64,000 bases of DNA from Palsa-1150 sp964531095 (GTDB taxonomy: Bacteria > Myxococcota_A > Polyangia > Polyangiales > Polyangiaceae). Each line of letters starts with the position of its first letter. The stretch's first letter is position 1. The notes beneath the pieces are model-generated. The model was not told the DNA's origin. It saw nothing but the letters and a program-made list of their open reading frames with translations, and did no database searches. A program made the translations under genes and the position numbers. This document shows, one piece after another, positions 40,424 to 48,322 of the stretch. The stretch covers positions 119,718 to 183,717 of the forward strand of contig CAZHED010000006.1 of NCBI GenBank assembly GCA_964531095.1. The letters are read 5' to 3'.

Positions 40424-40825
40424 ATGGACCGACAGGACATCGAGACGCTGGTGCGACGCTGGACGGAAGCCATCGCCGGCGGGCGAGTCGAACTCTTCGA
40501 CGAGCTTCTCTCGACGGACGTCCTGGATAGGAGCGGACCCACTCCGGCGAAGGGCGTCGAGTCCTTCAAGGCCCGGGTGGGCGCGGTTCGCGCCGCCTTC
40601 GCCGATATCCAGATCGTGGTGGAGGACCTGATCGTGGAGGGCGACGCCATCGCTTGGCGCTGGACTTTGACCGGCACGCACACAGGCCCCTTCGCAGGTC
40701 TGGCGGCGACAGGTCGCCGCGCCACCCTCCGGGGCGTCAACTTTCAACGCCTGAAGAGCGAGAGGGTCGCCGAGCACTGGACTCTGGTCGATGTCTTCGG
40801 TGCCTTGCAAAGCCTCCGGTCGTGA
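40424..40825 (+). CDS. SnoaL-like ester cyclase family protein
   Basis: The 133-aa protein from ATG 40424 (a GTG at 40415 is also possible) fits the SnoaL/ester-cyclase (NTF2-like) fold: 'WTEAIAGGRVELFDELLSTD', 'AFADIQIVVEDLIVEGDAIA' and 'RWTLTGTHTGPFAGL'. Members are small barrels with varied roles, often in secondary metabolism or as undefined enzymes; the substrate cannot be read. It lies 77 bp after the NDH-2 gene on the same strand and may be co-transcribed. No signal peptide. Confidence 0.78.
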   Translation: MDRQDIETLVRRWTEAIAGGRVELFDELLSTDVLDRSGPTPAKGVESFKARVGAVRAAFADIQIVVEDLIVEGDAIAWRWTLTGTHTGPFAGLAATGRRATLRGVNFQRLKSERVAEHWTLVDVFGALQSLRS

Positions 40826-40979
40826 AATTGCGCGCGCGCCCCCCACTCCCCCCCCGACCAACGGCAAACGTGCCAAAACGTGGCAACGTGCGGCGGCGAG
40901 CGCTCCAGGGCAGCTCCAATTGCACGATTTTGGACACTGAACTTGACCAATCGCCGAGTGCCAGCTTTCATCGCGTGCC

Positions 40980-41384
40980 ATGCCGACACTCCACAGCACA
41001 CTCCAAGAGCTCGCCTCCGCCTTCGCCACCTCCGTTCTCGAAGCGGTGAGGGGCGGCTCTCTCCACGAACTTCTCAGCGAAACTGGCGGCGGCGGTCGCA
41101 AAGGACCCGGTCGCCCCAAGGCGACGGAGCCCGCGAGCGTCAAGCCCGCGCGCGCTGGCCGACCCGGCCGACTGAAGAGGCGTTCGCCGGAGGACATTGC
41201 CAACGCGCTCGATCAGGTCGTGGCCCTCCTCAAGAAGAACAGGGCCGGCTTGCGCGCCGAACAGATACGCGAGGAGCTCGGGATGCAAGCGAAGGAAATG
41301 CCGCGCGTGCTCAAGGAAGGCCTGACGAAGAAGGCCTTCAAGTCGAAGGGGCAAAAGCGCGCCACCACGTACTTCGCCACATAG
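40980..41384 (+). CDS. Small AT-hook/winged-helix-like DNA-binding protein
   Basis: The 134-aa protein has an N-terminal helix, then two AT-hook-like cores ('KGPGRPKAT' and 'RAGRPGRLK') in a basic Gly/Pro/Lys segment, then a C-terminal domain with 'QIREELGMQAKEMPRVLKEG' and 'KKAFKSKGQKRATTYF' that looks like a winged helix. This suggests a nucleoid-associated or regulatory protein. The family appears in Myxococcota but has no assigned role known to me. It lies between an ester cyclase and a phosphoesterase on the same strand, with larger gaps (154 and 63 bp). Confidence 0.6.
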   Translation: MPTLHSTLQELASAFATSVLEAVRGGSLHELLSETGGGGRKGPGRPKATEPASVKPARAGRPGRLKRRSPEDIANALDQVVALLKKNRAGLRAEQIREELGMQAKEMPRVLKEGLTKKAFKSKGQKRATTYFAT

Positions 41385-41447
41385 CCCGGGCGGCTCTCTG
41401 CCGGCGCCACGGTATCGAACTCCGGCGAATCACGATAAGACCCGCGA

Positions 41448-42032
41448 GTGGCGAAACCGCTTCGACTCGCGTCCGCACCCAAAGTCGTGCACGCGCGCGC
41501 AGAGCTCCACATCGAACGCCGCGGGCTGACGATCGTCGCCGTCGCGGACACGCACGGGCGTCCCCACCCTGATCTCGGCGCGCGCATCGGCGAGATCGGC
41601 CCGGCGTGCATCGTGCACGCGGGCGACGTCGGCGACCGCGCGGTGTTGTGCGGTCTGGAGGCGCACGCACGAGTGATCGCGGTGCGGGGCAACATCGATG
41701 GCCGTGACATGCCCGATTTCGTGACGATCGACGTGCGCGACGGTGACGCCACGCTGGTCAGGATTCTTTTGACGCACATCGCGGTGTACGGGCCGAAGCT
41801 TCGCGCGGACGTGGCGCGCGTCGCGCGCGCGGAGGACGCATCGCTCGTCGTGTGCGGCCACTCGCATGTTCCGTTCGCCGCCCAGGAAGGCGGCATCACC
41901 GTGTTCAACCCCGGCTCGGTCGGACCGCGCCGATTTGGACTGCCGATCGTGCTCGGGGTGATCGACGTGAGCGCCACGGGCGTCTCGGTACGCCACATCG
42001 ACTGCGAGACAGGTAGTCCGTGGAGGCCGTGA
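41448..42032 (+). CDS. Metallophosphoesterase (YfcE/MJ0936-like)
   Basis: The 194-aa protein shows the calcineurin-like metal motifs: 'VAVADTHGRPH' (DxH), 'VHAGDVGD' (GDxxD), 'AVRGNIDG' (GNxD), 'LLTHIAVYG' (H) and 'VVCGHSHVPF' (GHxH). YfcE-type enzymes hydrolyse phosphodiesters such as cyclic nucleotides or phosphoproteins. In a neighbourhood with an adenylate cyclase and a cNMP-binding NDH-2, cAMP turnover is possible but not shown. It is convergent with paralogue 3 at 42068. Confidence 0.85.
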   Translation: MAKPLRLASAPKVVHARAELHIERRGLTIVAVADTHGRPHPDLGARIGEIGPACIVHAGDVGDRAVLCGLEAHARVIAVRGNIDGRDMPDFVTIDVRDGDATLVRILLTHIAVYGPKLRADVARVARAEDASLVVCGHSHVPFAAQEGGITVFNPGSVGPRRFGLPIVLGVIDVSATGVSVRHIDCETGSPWRP

Positions 42033-42067
42033 AGAGAAGGTGAACCTCCTTCGAACGCTCCGTCGTG

Positions 42068-43117
42068 TTAGTTGCACCCCATCCGCGTGGGGCCGATCGC
42101 GTAGTCGTCGATGTACAGGTCGCCGGTTGTCGTTCCCGCGTTGTAATGCTCATAGCCGATGCGCATTTCCCCGATGGCCGCTATCGCCGTCCCCGTGTCG
42201 GTGGCCAGCGACGTGCCGTCCATGTACAAGGCCACGCTGCCGATACCGCCGATACCGCTGATCTCCCATTCGAAGCAGTGCCACGCGCCCCTGGGTAGCG
42301 CCATGTTCGCGCTCGGCCCGTTGTCCGGCGGGGCGATGTTGATCGCAATCTGGCCACTCTGGGTGTTCAGTGGACGGACGCCCGTGGCCGAGTGTCCCGT
42401 GAAGCCCGCGGGTTCGCCCTCGATATAGACGACGTGCGGATCGGGGCCGATCCCGTTGTCCGCTTCCGTGTTCGGGTACATCCAGACTCGGCCCCAGACG
42501 GTGCCCTTCGCAGTGACGCCCATCTTCTCGTCGATGAACGTCGTGCCGACCGGCGCGGTGAAGGTCATGTGCACCGAGCTCGCGCCCGAGTGCGACATGG
42601 TGGACACGACGGTCACGGTATTTGCTGCGACCGAATTGTCGACCGTCCACGCCGATCCCAGGGTCATGCCGCTTTCGAAGCCGTCACAGAACACCGCCGC
42701 GGCGGGGCAACCCCCTCCGCCGTCGCCGGACGACGCGTCGCCCGACCCACTTCCGCTGTCGGTGCCCCCACTATCGGCGCTTCCACCCGCGTCTCCCATC
42801 GACATCATCATTCCGCCGCCCGAGCCGCTGGACCCGCCCGTGATGACGCCGCTGCCGTTCCCGCCCGACGAGCCGCCGCTGGCGCCGCCGCGGCCGCTGC
42901 CGCTATCCGCTCCGGCGTTGCCGCCGCTACTTGAAGACGAACCAACCTGTGTCGTCACCGCCACGGCGCCACCGCTCGACGAACCGCTCTGCTCGATCGG
43001 GCCGGCGTCCGGTCCGGGCGATGACGCGGCGCCGCTGCAGGCCACCAACGCGACGCAGGCCAAACCACGGGCGATTGCTCGGTCGGGGCCGCGTGTGAGG
43101 GGGGAGCCAATGGTCAT
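42068..43117 (-). CDS. Lipoprotein, Ser/Gly linker + ConA-like domain, paralogue 3
   Basis: The 349-aa protein is a diverged relative of the genes at 33568 and 35055: 'LACVALVACSG' lipobox, a Ser/Gly/Asp linker with Met run ('SGGGMMMSMGD'), and the same C-terminal domain ('VFCDGFESGMTLGSAWTVDN', 'NIAPPDNGPSANMALPRGAW', 'RIGYEHYNAGTTTGDLYID', end 'TRMGCN'). The coding N-terminus has diverged yet the upstream module is kept. Function is unknown; a surface glycan-binding role is the best guess. It lies on the opposite strand to the other two, so it is not a simple tandem copy. Confidence 0.82.
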   Translation of the reverse strand: MTIGSPLTRGPDRAIARGLACVALVACSGAASSPGPDAGPIEQSGSSSGGAVAVTTQVGSSSSSGGNAGADSGSGRGGASGGSSGGNGSGVITGGSSGSGGGMMMSMGDAGGSADSGGTDSGSGSGDASSGDGGGGCPAAAVFCDGFESGMTLGSAWTVDNSVAANTVTVVSTMSHSGASSVHMTFTAPVGTTFIDEKMGVTAKGTVWGRVWMYPNTEADNGIGPDPHVVYIEGEPAGFTGHSATGVRPLNTQSGQIAINIAPPDNGPSANMALPRGAWHCFEWEISGIGGIGSVALYMDGTSLATDTGTAIAAIGEMRIGYEHYNAGTTTGDLYIDDYAIGPTRMGCN

Positions 43118-43202
43118 CCGTTCTCCTCGAGTGGTGTCGGCTCAGTGGCGCCTTGGTGGAGAATGGCTCAGTTCTCGTCAGGCTTGGTGCTGTCTTTGTA
43201 AA
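43118..43202 (-). promoter_or_regulatory. Conserved upstream module, copy 3
   Basis: Read on the minus strand: TTTACAAAGACAGCACCAAG, GAGCCATTC 33 bases on, then ACACCACTCGAGGAG and ATGACCAT. Blocks and spacing match copies 1 and 2 although the gene's own N-terminus has diverged, so the shared sequence is probably functional and not just recent duplication. Confidence 0.6.
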
Positions 43203-43348
43203 CCGACCGTGTGATTGCCGTTCCGGGTGTCAAGGCATCGCTCCGCCGGCCGTTCTACCAAGTGCCGTCCTTCGCTTGGGGCACGTGAGCTATTCCGTGG
43301 TCCGGGGTGGGACGGCCCACTACGTACGCGAGCAGCGAAGCCGCCCAC

Positions 43349-44263
43349 TCAGTCGGCCGCGAGGCGCCGGCGGAAATTGCTCTCTTGGACGGCGATGAGC
43401 CGCTTCCAGCCCTCGGGGTCGATGAAAGGGTTGGGACGCTCGCCGCGCAGGGCCCGCTCACGCTTGTCGTCCAATTGGAAGAAATCGCCGTGCGGTGCGA
43501 GAAACACGTCGCACGGCACTGACCGCCAAAACGCGTAGCTTCGCTCGAAGTCTTCGACGATGCCCGGATAGTCCTTGTTGCCGCGCAAGGGTGTCTCATC
43601 GAAGAGCGTGGAGCTCGAGAAGAAGACCACCTGCAGGGGCTTGCCGTCGTCGTCGACCGTCGTCGTCCACGTCGTCGCGCCGGGCGTGTGGCCAGCGGTC
43701 AGGTGGGCGTAGAGCACCGTGCCGCCGAGCTCGACTTTGTCGCCGTCCGCGAGCAATGCGTCGACGGTCGCCGGCCGCCACGTCATGTCGAGAGCGAGCG
43801 GGCCGCCGCCGCCGGATCGGATGAGGGCCGCGTCCGGCGCGGTCGCGAGCAAGCGCGCGCCGGTAAGCTCTTTCACCCGGGCGTGTCCGCCGACGTGATC
43901 GGGGTGTGCGTGGCTCGACAGGAGGATCTTGATGTCCTCGAATCGGAAGCCGAGGCGCTGCACGCTCCGCTGGATGAGCGGCACGCTGTCTTCGAAGCCG
44001 CTGTCGATGAGAATGTTGCCCGACGGGGTCACGATGAGGAACATCGCGAGCTCGTTGGTACCGACGAAGTAGATGTTGCCCACGACCCGAACCGGGTCGG
44101 CGGGCTCGTTCCACCGGCGCATCGCGCTCCGAAGACCGCGGGAAGAGACCGCCGCCGGATTTCTTTGCAGAAACGCGCACCCCGCCGTGGACGCGGCGCT
44201 GACCACGGCGAGCGCGAGGGCGGCGAGCGCGAAAAGCCGCGTCGGTCGCCGTTCGAGGATCAT
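43349..44263 (-). CDS. Subclass B3 metallo-beta-lactamase-like protein, lipoprotein
   Basis: ATG 44263 ('MILERRPTRLFALAALALAV') gives 304 aa with a lipoprotein-like signal ('SAASTAGC'). The MBL fold has the zinc motif HAHPDH in 'LSSHAHPDHVGGH', a further His in 'TAGHTPGATTW', and 'APHGDFFQLDDK' near the end, as in subclass B3 enzymes. Such proteins hydrolyse beta-lactams, or act as related hydrolases; actual resistance cannot be predicted. It is divergent from the peroxiredoxin-led lipid operon across 211 bp. The frame is open further upstream into that gap without conservation. Confidence 0.85.
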   Translation of the reverse strand: MILERRPTRLFALAALALAVVSAASTAGCAFLQRNPAAVSSRGLRSAMRRWNEPADPVRVVGNIYFVGTNELAMFLIVTPSGNILIDSGFEDSVPLIQRSVQRLGFRFEDIKILLSSHAHPDHVGGHARVKELTGARLLATAPDAALIRSGGGGPLALDMTWRPATVDALLADGDKVELGGTVLYAHLTAGHTPGATTWTTTVDDDGKPLQVVFFSSSTLFDETPLRGNKDYPGIVEDFERSYAFWRSVPCDVFLAPHGDFFQLDDKRERALRGERPNPFIDPEGWKRLIAVQESNFRRRLAAD

Positions 44264-44417
44264 CCCGGGATGATGCCCGAGGGGGGAGAGAAGTCCATCC
44301 CGGCCGCGCTGTCCGGGGGGCAGTCGCAGGCTCGAGCCATGATTGGACAAACGTGGGTCAGTCGCTCCGTGCGCCTGCATAAGCGCCAGAACAAGCTTCT
44401 TCGCACCCGGCCGTGCC

Positions 44418-44445
44418 TTGACAATACATGGACACTCGCTAAACA
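44418..44445 (+). promoter_or_regulatory. Predicted sigma-70-type promoter of the lipid operon
   Basis: TTGACA at 44418-44423 is followed by a 16-base spacer and TAAACA at 44440-44445. The -35 is a perfect match to consensus and the -10 is moderate. It lies about 30 bp before ATG 44475, implying a short leader for the peroxiredoxin gene. Confidence 0.5.
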
Positions 44446-44474
44446 TGGGACGGCACCCTTTCAGCGAGAACCCC

Positions 44475-45029
44475 ATGGTCCGAAGCTCGACCCTCTGCCT
44501 TGGGCTGTCCCTGCTCTTCGGAGCGTGCAAGCCTGCGCTTCGCCCCGACGGCGGCAGGGGACTCCTGCCCATCGGCGCCCTTGCGCCAGACGTGAGCGGG
44601 ACGACGAGTGACGGGAGGTCAACGCCGCTTTCCGCAGCGCGAGGTCACGCCGCGGTCGTCTACTTCTATCCGAAGGACGAAACTCCTGGCTGTACCAGGG
44701 AGGCCTGTGCCTTCCGAAACGTGTTCGCCAGGTACGAAGCGCAGCACGTGGCGATCTTCGGCGTGTCGCGCGACTCCGAGGAGAGTCACGAGAAGTTCCG
44801 GGCGAAGCACGCCTTGCCGTTTCCACTGGTTTCGGACGAAGACGGAAGCATCGCGAACGCGTACGGCGTGTCCAGCACCCTGGGCATGACATCGCGTGTG
44901 ACGTTCCTGGTCGGCACGGACGGCACGATCGTTCGGGTGTGGCGCGAGGTCGATCCCGGCGTGCACGCCGACGAGGTGCTGGCGGCCGCGGAAGCGGCCC
45001 AGGACGCTGGCCCAAAAGACGGACCATGA
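44475..45029 (+). CDS. Bcp-type peroxiredoxin, lipoprotein
   Basis: The 184-aa AhpC/TSA protein from ATG 44475 has a lipoprotein signal ('LGLSLLFGAC') and the Bcp active site 'DETPGCTREACAFR' with peroxidatic Cys73 and a second Cys five residues on (Cys78), followed by 'IFGVSRDSEESHEKF'. It reduces peroxides, including lipid hydroperoxides, using thioredoxin-like donors. The lipoprotein form places it in the periplasm or outer membrane, unlike cytosolic Bcp. Its stop overlaps the next ATG by 4 bp; it heads the lipid-modification operon, consistent with protecting modified fatty acids from oxidation. Confidence 0.9.
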   Translation: MVRSSTLCLGLSLLFGACKPALRPDGGRGLLPIGALAPDVSGTTSDGRSTPLSAARGHAAVVYFYPKDETPGCTREACAFRNVFARYEAQHVAIFGVSRDSEESHEKFRAKHALPFPLVSDEDGSIANAYGVSSTLGMTSRVTFLVGTDGTIVRVWREVDPGVHADEVLAAAEAAQDAGPKDGP

Positions 45030-46258
45030 AGATCGCAGTCGTCGGAACGGGAATCGCCGGCAACGTTGCCGCCTACCTCCTGGCTGGCGACCACGATCTC
45101 ACGGTCTTCGAGCGGAACGCATATGCCGGAGGACACACGAACACCATTCGCATCGATGCCGCGGACGGTCCCCACGACGTCGATACGGGCTTCATCGTCT
45201 TCAACGAAGAGCGCTACCCGAACTTCGTCAAGTTGCTACGCAAGCTCGACGTTGCGTCGCAGCCGTCGACGATGAGCTTCAGCGTGAACGTAGAGGCGGA
45301 CGGCTTCGAGTACTCCAACCGGTCTCTTTTCGCGCAGCCTCGGAACATCCTGCGCCGCGGCCACTGGCGAATGCTGGCGGACATCCTGCGATTCAAGAAG
45401 AGCTCGCGCCAGCTTCTCGAGGCCGAGGACAGCGTTCTCCTCGGGCCGTTCCTCGACGAGAACGGTTACTCACGCGCGTTCGTCGAGCACTTCCTCTATC
45501 CGATGGGTGCCGCGATCTGGTCGGCCGATCCGGTCGGCATGCGGGAGCTCCCGGCGCGCTTCTTCGCGCAGTTCTTCACGAACCATCGATTCCTCGACAT
45601 CTTCGGGCAGCCGGAGTGGCGGGTCATTCGCGGCGGCTCGAAGAGGTACGTCGAGAAGCTGACGGCTGGTTTCCGTGACCGCATCCGCACGGGTGCGCCG
45701 GTCGCGTCGATCCAACGCGCGGGCGACCACGTGCTCGTGATTCCCCGCAACGGGCCCGCCGAGAGGTTCGACGAAGTCGTCATCGCCGCTCACGGAGATG
45801 AAGCCCTCGCGATGCTGAAAGACGCGACACCGGAGGAGCGCCGGATCCTCGGCAGCTTCCGCTTCCAGGAAAACGTCGCCGTCCTCCACACCGACAAGCG
45901 CCTCATGCCTCGGCATCGGAGGACATGGGCGGCCTGGAACGCCTACGTGCCGCGGCATCCCACGGGCAGGGTCGCCCTGACCTACGACATGAACCTCCTC
46001 CAGAGTCTCACGTGCCGTGAGGAGTATCTCGTCACGTTGAACCGGGGGGACGACATCGACCCGACGAAGATCCTTCGCACGATTCGATATCAGCACCCCG
46101 TCTTCTCCCGAGACGGGGTGGCCGCGCAGAAGGAGCACTCCGTCATCAGCGGAAAGAACCGCACGCACTTCTGCGGCGCGTACTGGGGCTTCGGCTTCCA
46201 CGAGGACGGCGTCAACAGCGCGATCGCGGTGGCGCGCCATTTCGGCAAGGGCCTCTGA
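45026..46258 (+). CDS. FAD-dependent oxidoreductase (amine-oxidase-like)
   Basis: The 410-aa protein begins 'MKIAVVGTGIAGNVAAYLL' (FAD-binding GxGxxG) and has 'ERNAYAGGHTNTI', 'GFIVFNEERYPNF' and the C-terminal 'GAYWGFGFHEDGVNSAIAVA', as in the NAD(P)/FAD oxidoreductases found beside DUF1365 and CFA-synthase genes in many proteobacteria. In those clusters it is thought to act on fatty acyl chains, not amines. ATGA overlap with the peroxiredoxin and a 1-bp gap to the next gene show tight coupling. No signal peptide, so cytosolic. Confidence 0.88.
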   Translation: MKIAVVGTGIAGNVAAYLLAGDHDLTVFERNAYAGGHTNTIRIDAADGPHDVDTGFIVFNEERYPNFVKLLRKLDVASQPSTMSFSVNVEADGFEYSNRSLFAQPRNILRRGHWRMLADILRFKKSSRQLLEAEDSVLLGPFLDENGYSRAFVEHFLYPMGAAIWSADPVGMRELPARFFAQFFTNHRFLDIFGQPEWRVIRGGSKRYVEKLTAGFRDRIRTGAPVASIQRAGDHVLVIPRNGPAERFDEVVIAAHGDEALAMLKDATPEERRILGSFRFQENVAVLHTDKRLMPRHRRTWAAWNAYVPRHPTGRVALTYDMNLLQSLTCREEYLVTLNRGDDIDPTKILRTIRYQHPVFSRDGVAAQKEHSVISGKNRTHFCGAYWGFGFHEDGVNSAIAVARHFGKGL

Positions 46259-46259
46259 G

Positions 46260-47033
46260 ATGGAAAGCTTCCTCTACGAAGGGACGCTGCGCCATCGGCG
46301 CTTCACCGCTCCGAGTCGCGACTTCGAATACTCGCTATTCATGGTGTACCTCGATCTCGGCGAGCTCGACTCGGTGTTCGCGGGCCGCTGGCTCTGGAGC
46401 GCCAAGGCTCCGAACCTGGCGTGGTTTCGTCGCGCCGACCACTACGGCGATGCGAATGTCCCGCTCGACATCGCCGTTCGCGACCTCGTTGCCGAGCGCA
46501 CGGGAACGCGCCCCGAGGGCCCGATCCGCCTGCTCACGCACTTGCGGTACCTGGGGCACTGCTTCAATCCCGTGTCGTTCTACTACTGCTTCGGGACGGA
46601 TGGCCGCACGGTCCAAACGATCGTCGCCGAGGTGAGCAACACGCCCTGGCAAGAGCGCCACATGTATCTCCTGCCCGAGGCGTCGAATCTCGGGACCGTG
46701 AGCGACAAGCAATACGCGTTTCAGAAGCGGTTCCACGTCTCGCCCTTCTTGGCGATGGATATGGAGTACGGCTGGCGCTTTGGCACCCCGGGCGACCGGC
46801 TCTGGGTGCACATGGAGAACAGAAGAGAGGGTGAGCGCGTCTTCGAGGCGACGCTGTCCCTCGAACGCCGGCCGATGACGTCGATGGAGCTGGGCCGCAG
46901 CCTGCTGCTTCGTCCCACAATGACATGGAAGATCGTCGCCGCCATCTACTTCCAGGCGCTTCGCCTCTGGCTGCGCGGCGCAACGTTCTACGCGCACCCC
47001 CGAACCGAACAAGCGAGGCGCCATGAGAGCTGA
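46260..47033 (+). CDS. DUF1365 protein
   Basis: The 257-aa protein has the DUF1365 pattern: 'FLYEGTLRHRRFTAPSRDFE', 'VYLDLGELD', 'LTHLRYLGHCFNPVSFYYCF', 'EVSNTPWQERHMYLL', 'FHVSPFLAMDMEYGWRF'. The biochemical role is unknown. The family co-occurs with CFA-synthase-like methyltransferases and FAD oxidoreductases, including in the sigma-E/ChrR singlet-oxygen regulon of Rhodobacter sphaeroides, which is linked to furan-fatty-acid formation (established for that organism, not for this one). It overlaps the following CFA gene by 11 bp. Confidence 0.92.
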   Translation: MESFLYEGTLRHRRFTAPSRDFEYSLFMVYLDLGELDSVFAGRWLWSAKAPNLAWFRRADHYGDANVPLDIAVRDLVAERTGTRPEGPIRLLTHLRYLGHCFNPVSFYYCFGTDGRTVQTIVAEVSNTPWQERHMYLLPEASNLGTVSDKQYAFQKRFHVSPFLAMDMEYGWRFGTPGDRLWVHMENRREGERVFEATLSLERRPMTSMELGRSLLLRPTMTWKIVAAIYFQALRLWLRGATFYAHPRTEQARRHES

Positions 47034-48315
47034 ATCCAACACCCTGGCGGTCCGACCTCGAGAAGGTCGCGCCATCGAGGGCACCAAGCAGTCGGTCGTC
47101 GACGCATGTGCTCGCAAGACCGCCTTCGCGCTTTTCGAGAGGCTCGAGCGCGGGACCATCCTCGTGGTCGACGGCGACGAGCGCTTCGCGTTCGGGGGGC
47201 CCGGCGACGCGCCGTGCGCAACGGTCACCGTGCGCGACCCCGCGACCTACCGCGCGATCCTCTCGGGCGGCAGCGTGGGCGCGGGCGAGGCCTATGTGAA
47301 GGGCCAGTGGACGTGCGATGACCTGCCGACCCTGGCGCGGATCTTTGCGCGAAACCTGGAAATTCTGGAGACGATGGATACCGGCGTGATGCGGCTCCTT
47401 CGTCACGTGCGCGAACTTTTCATTGCGGCGACCCGGCGCAATACGCGAAGCGGGAGTCGCCGGAACATCGCTCGTCATTACGACCTCTCGAACGACCTCT
47501 TCAGCCTGTTTCTCGACGACTCGATGATGTACTCGAGCGCCATCTTCGAGCGGGACGATGCCACCCTCGGTGAGGCGCAGATGGCAAAGCTCGAGCGCAT
47601 CTGCCAGAGGCTCGAGCTGAAGCCCGGCGATCGCCTGCTCGAGATCGGTACGGGATGGGGCGCCCTGGCGATCCACGCAGCGCGTGCTTACGGCTGCCAT
47701 GTCACGACGACCACGGTATCGGAAGAGCAGCACCGCCTTGCGTCCAAGCGAGCGCGAGAAGCGGGCCTGGAGGACAAGGTCGAAGTTCTCCTCCGCGACT
47801 ACCGAGACCTGGAGGGGCAATACGACAAGCTCGTCTCGATCGAGATGATCGAAGCGGTCGGGCACGAGTACCTGGGCGACTACTTCCGAGCGTGCAGCGA
47901 GCGCTTGGTGCCGAGCGGCATGATGCTTCTTCAGGCGATCACCATCGCCGACCAGCACTACGAACAGCACAGGCGGAGCGTCGATTTCATCAAAGAGCAC
48001 ATCTTCCCCGGCAGCTGCATTCCGTCGGTCACTTCGATGGTCACGGCGACGACCCGCGCCACGGACCTTCGCCTGTCTCACCTCGAGGATCTGACTCCGC
48101 ACTATGCGCGCACATTGCGCTATTGGCGTGAGCGGTTTCTAGGAAGGAGAAAACAGGTGCGTCGCCTCGGGTTCGACGAGGAGTTCGTCCGGATGTGGGA
48201 GTATTACCTCGCCTACTGCGAGGGGGGCTTCGAAGAGCGCTACCTCGGCTGCGTGCATATGCTCTTCACCAAGCCCGAGGCCCGACCGCCGATGATGCCT
48301 CGCAGGCTCCCGTGA
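47023..48315 (+). CDS. Cyclopropane-fatty-acyl-phospholipid synthase family protein
   Basis: The 430-aa SAM-dependent enzyme methylenates or methylates unsaturated acyl chains of membrane lipids. The N-terminal lipid-binding domain ('GSVGAGEAYVKGQWTCDDL') precedes the methyltransferase with 'HYDLSNDLFSLFLDDSMMYS', the SAM motif 'LLEIGTGWGALAIHAARAYG', 'TTTTVSEEQ', 'SIEMIEAVGHEYLG' and 'FIKEHIFPGSCIPS'. Whether it makes cyclopropanes or, as in related clusters, methylated or furan precursors cannot be told. The 11-bp overlap with the DUF1365 gene and 7-bp gap to the SDR show operon membership. Confidence 0.93.
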   Translation: MRAESNTLAVRPREGRAIEGTKQSVVDACARKTAFALFERLERGTILVVDGDERFAFGGPGDAPCATVTVRDPATYRAILSGGSVGAGEAYVKGQWTCDDLPTLARIFARNLEILETMDTGVMRLLRHVRELFIAATRRNTRSGSRRNIARHYDLSNDLFSLFLDDSMMYSSAIFERDDATLGEAQMAKLERICQRLELKPGDRLLEIGTGWGALAIHAARAYGCHVTTTTVSEEQHRLASKRAREAGLEDKVEVLLRDYRDLEGQYDKLVSIEMIEAVGHEYLGDYFRACSERLVPSGMMLLQAITIADQHYEQHRRSVDFIKEHIFPGSCIPSVTSMVTATTRATDLRLSHLEDLTPHYARTLRYWRERFLGRRKQVRRLGFDEEFVRMWEYYLAYCEGGFEERYLGCVHMLFTKPEARPPMMPRRLP

Positions 48316-48322
48316 GCCGGCA

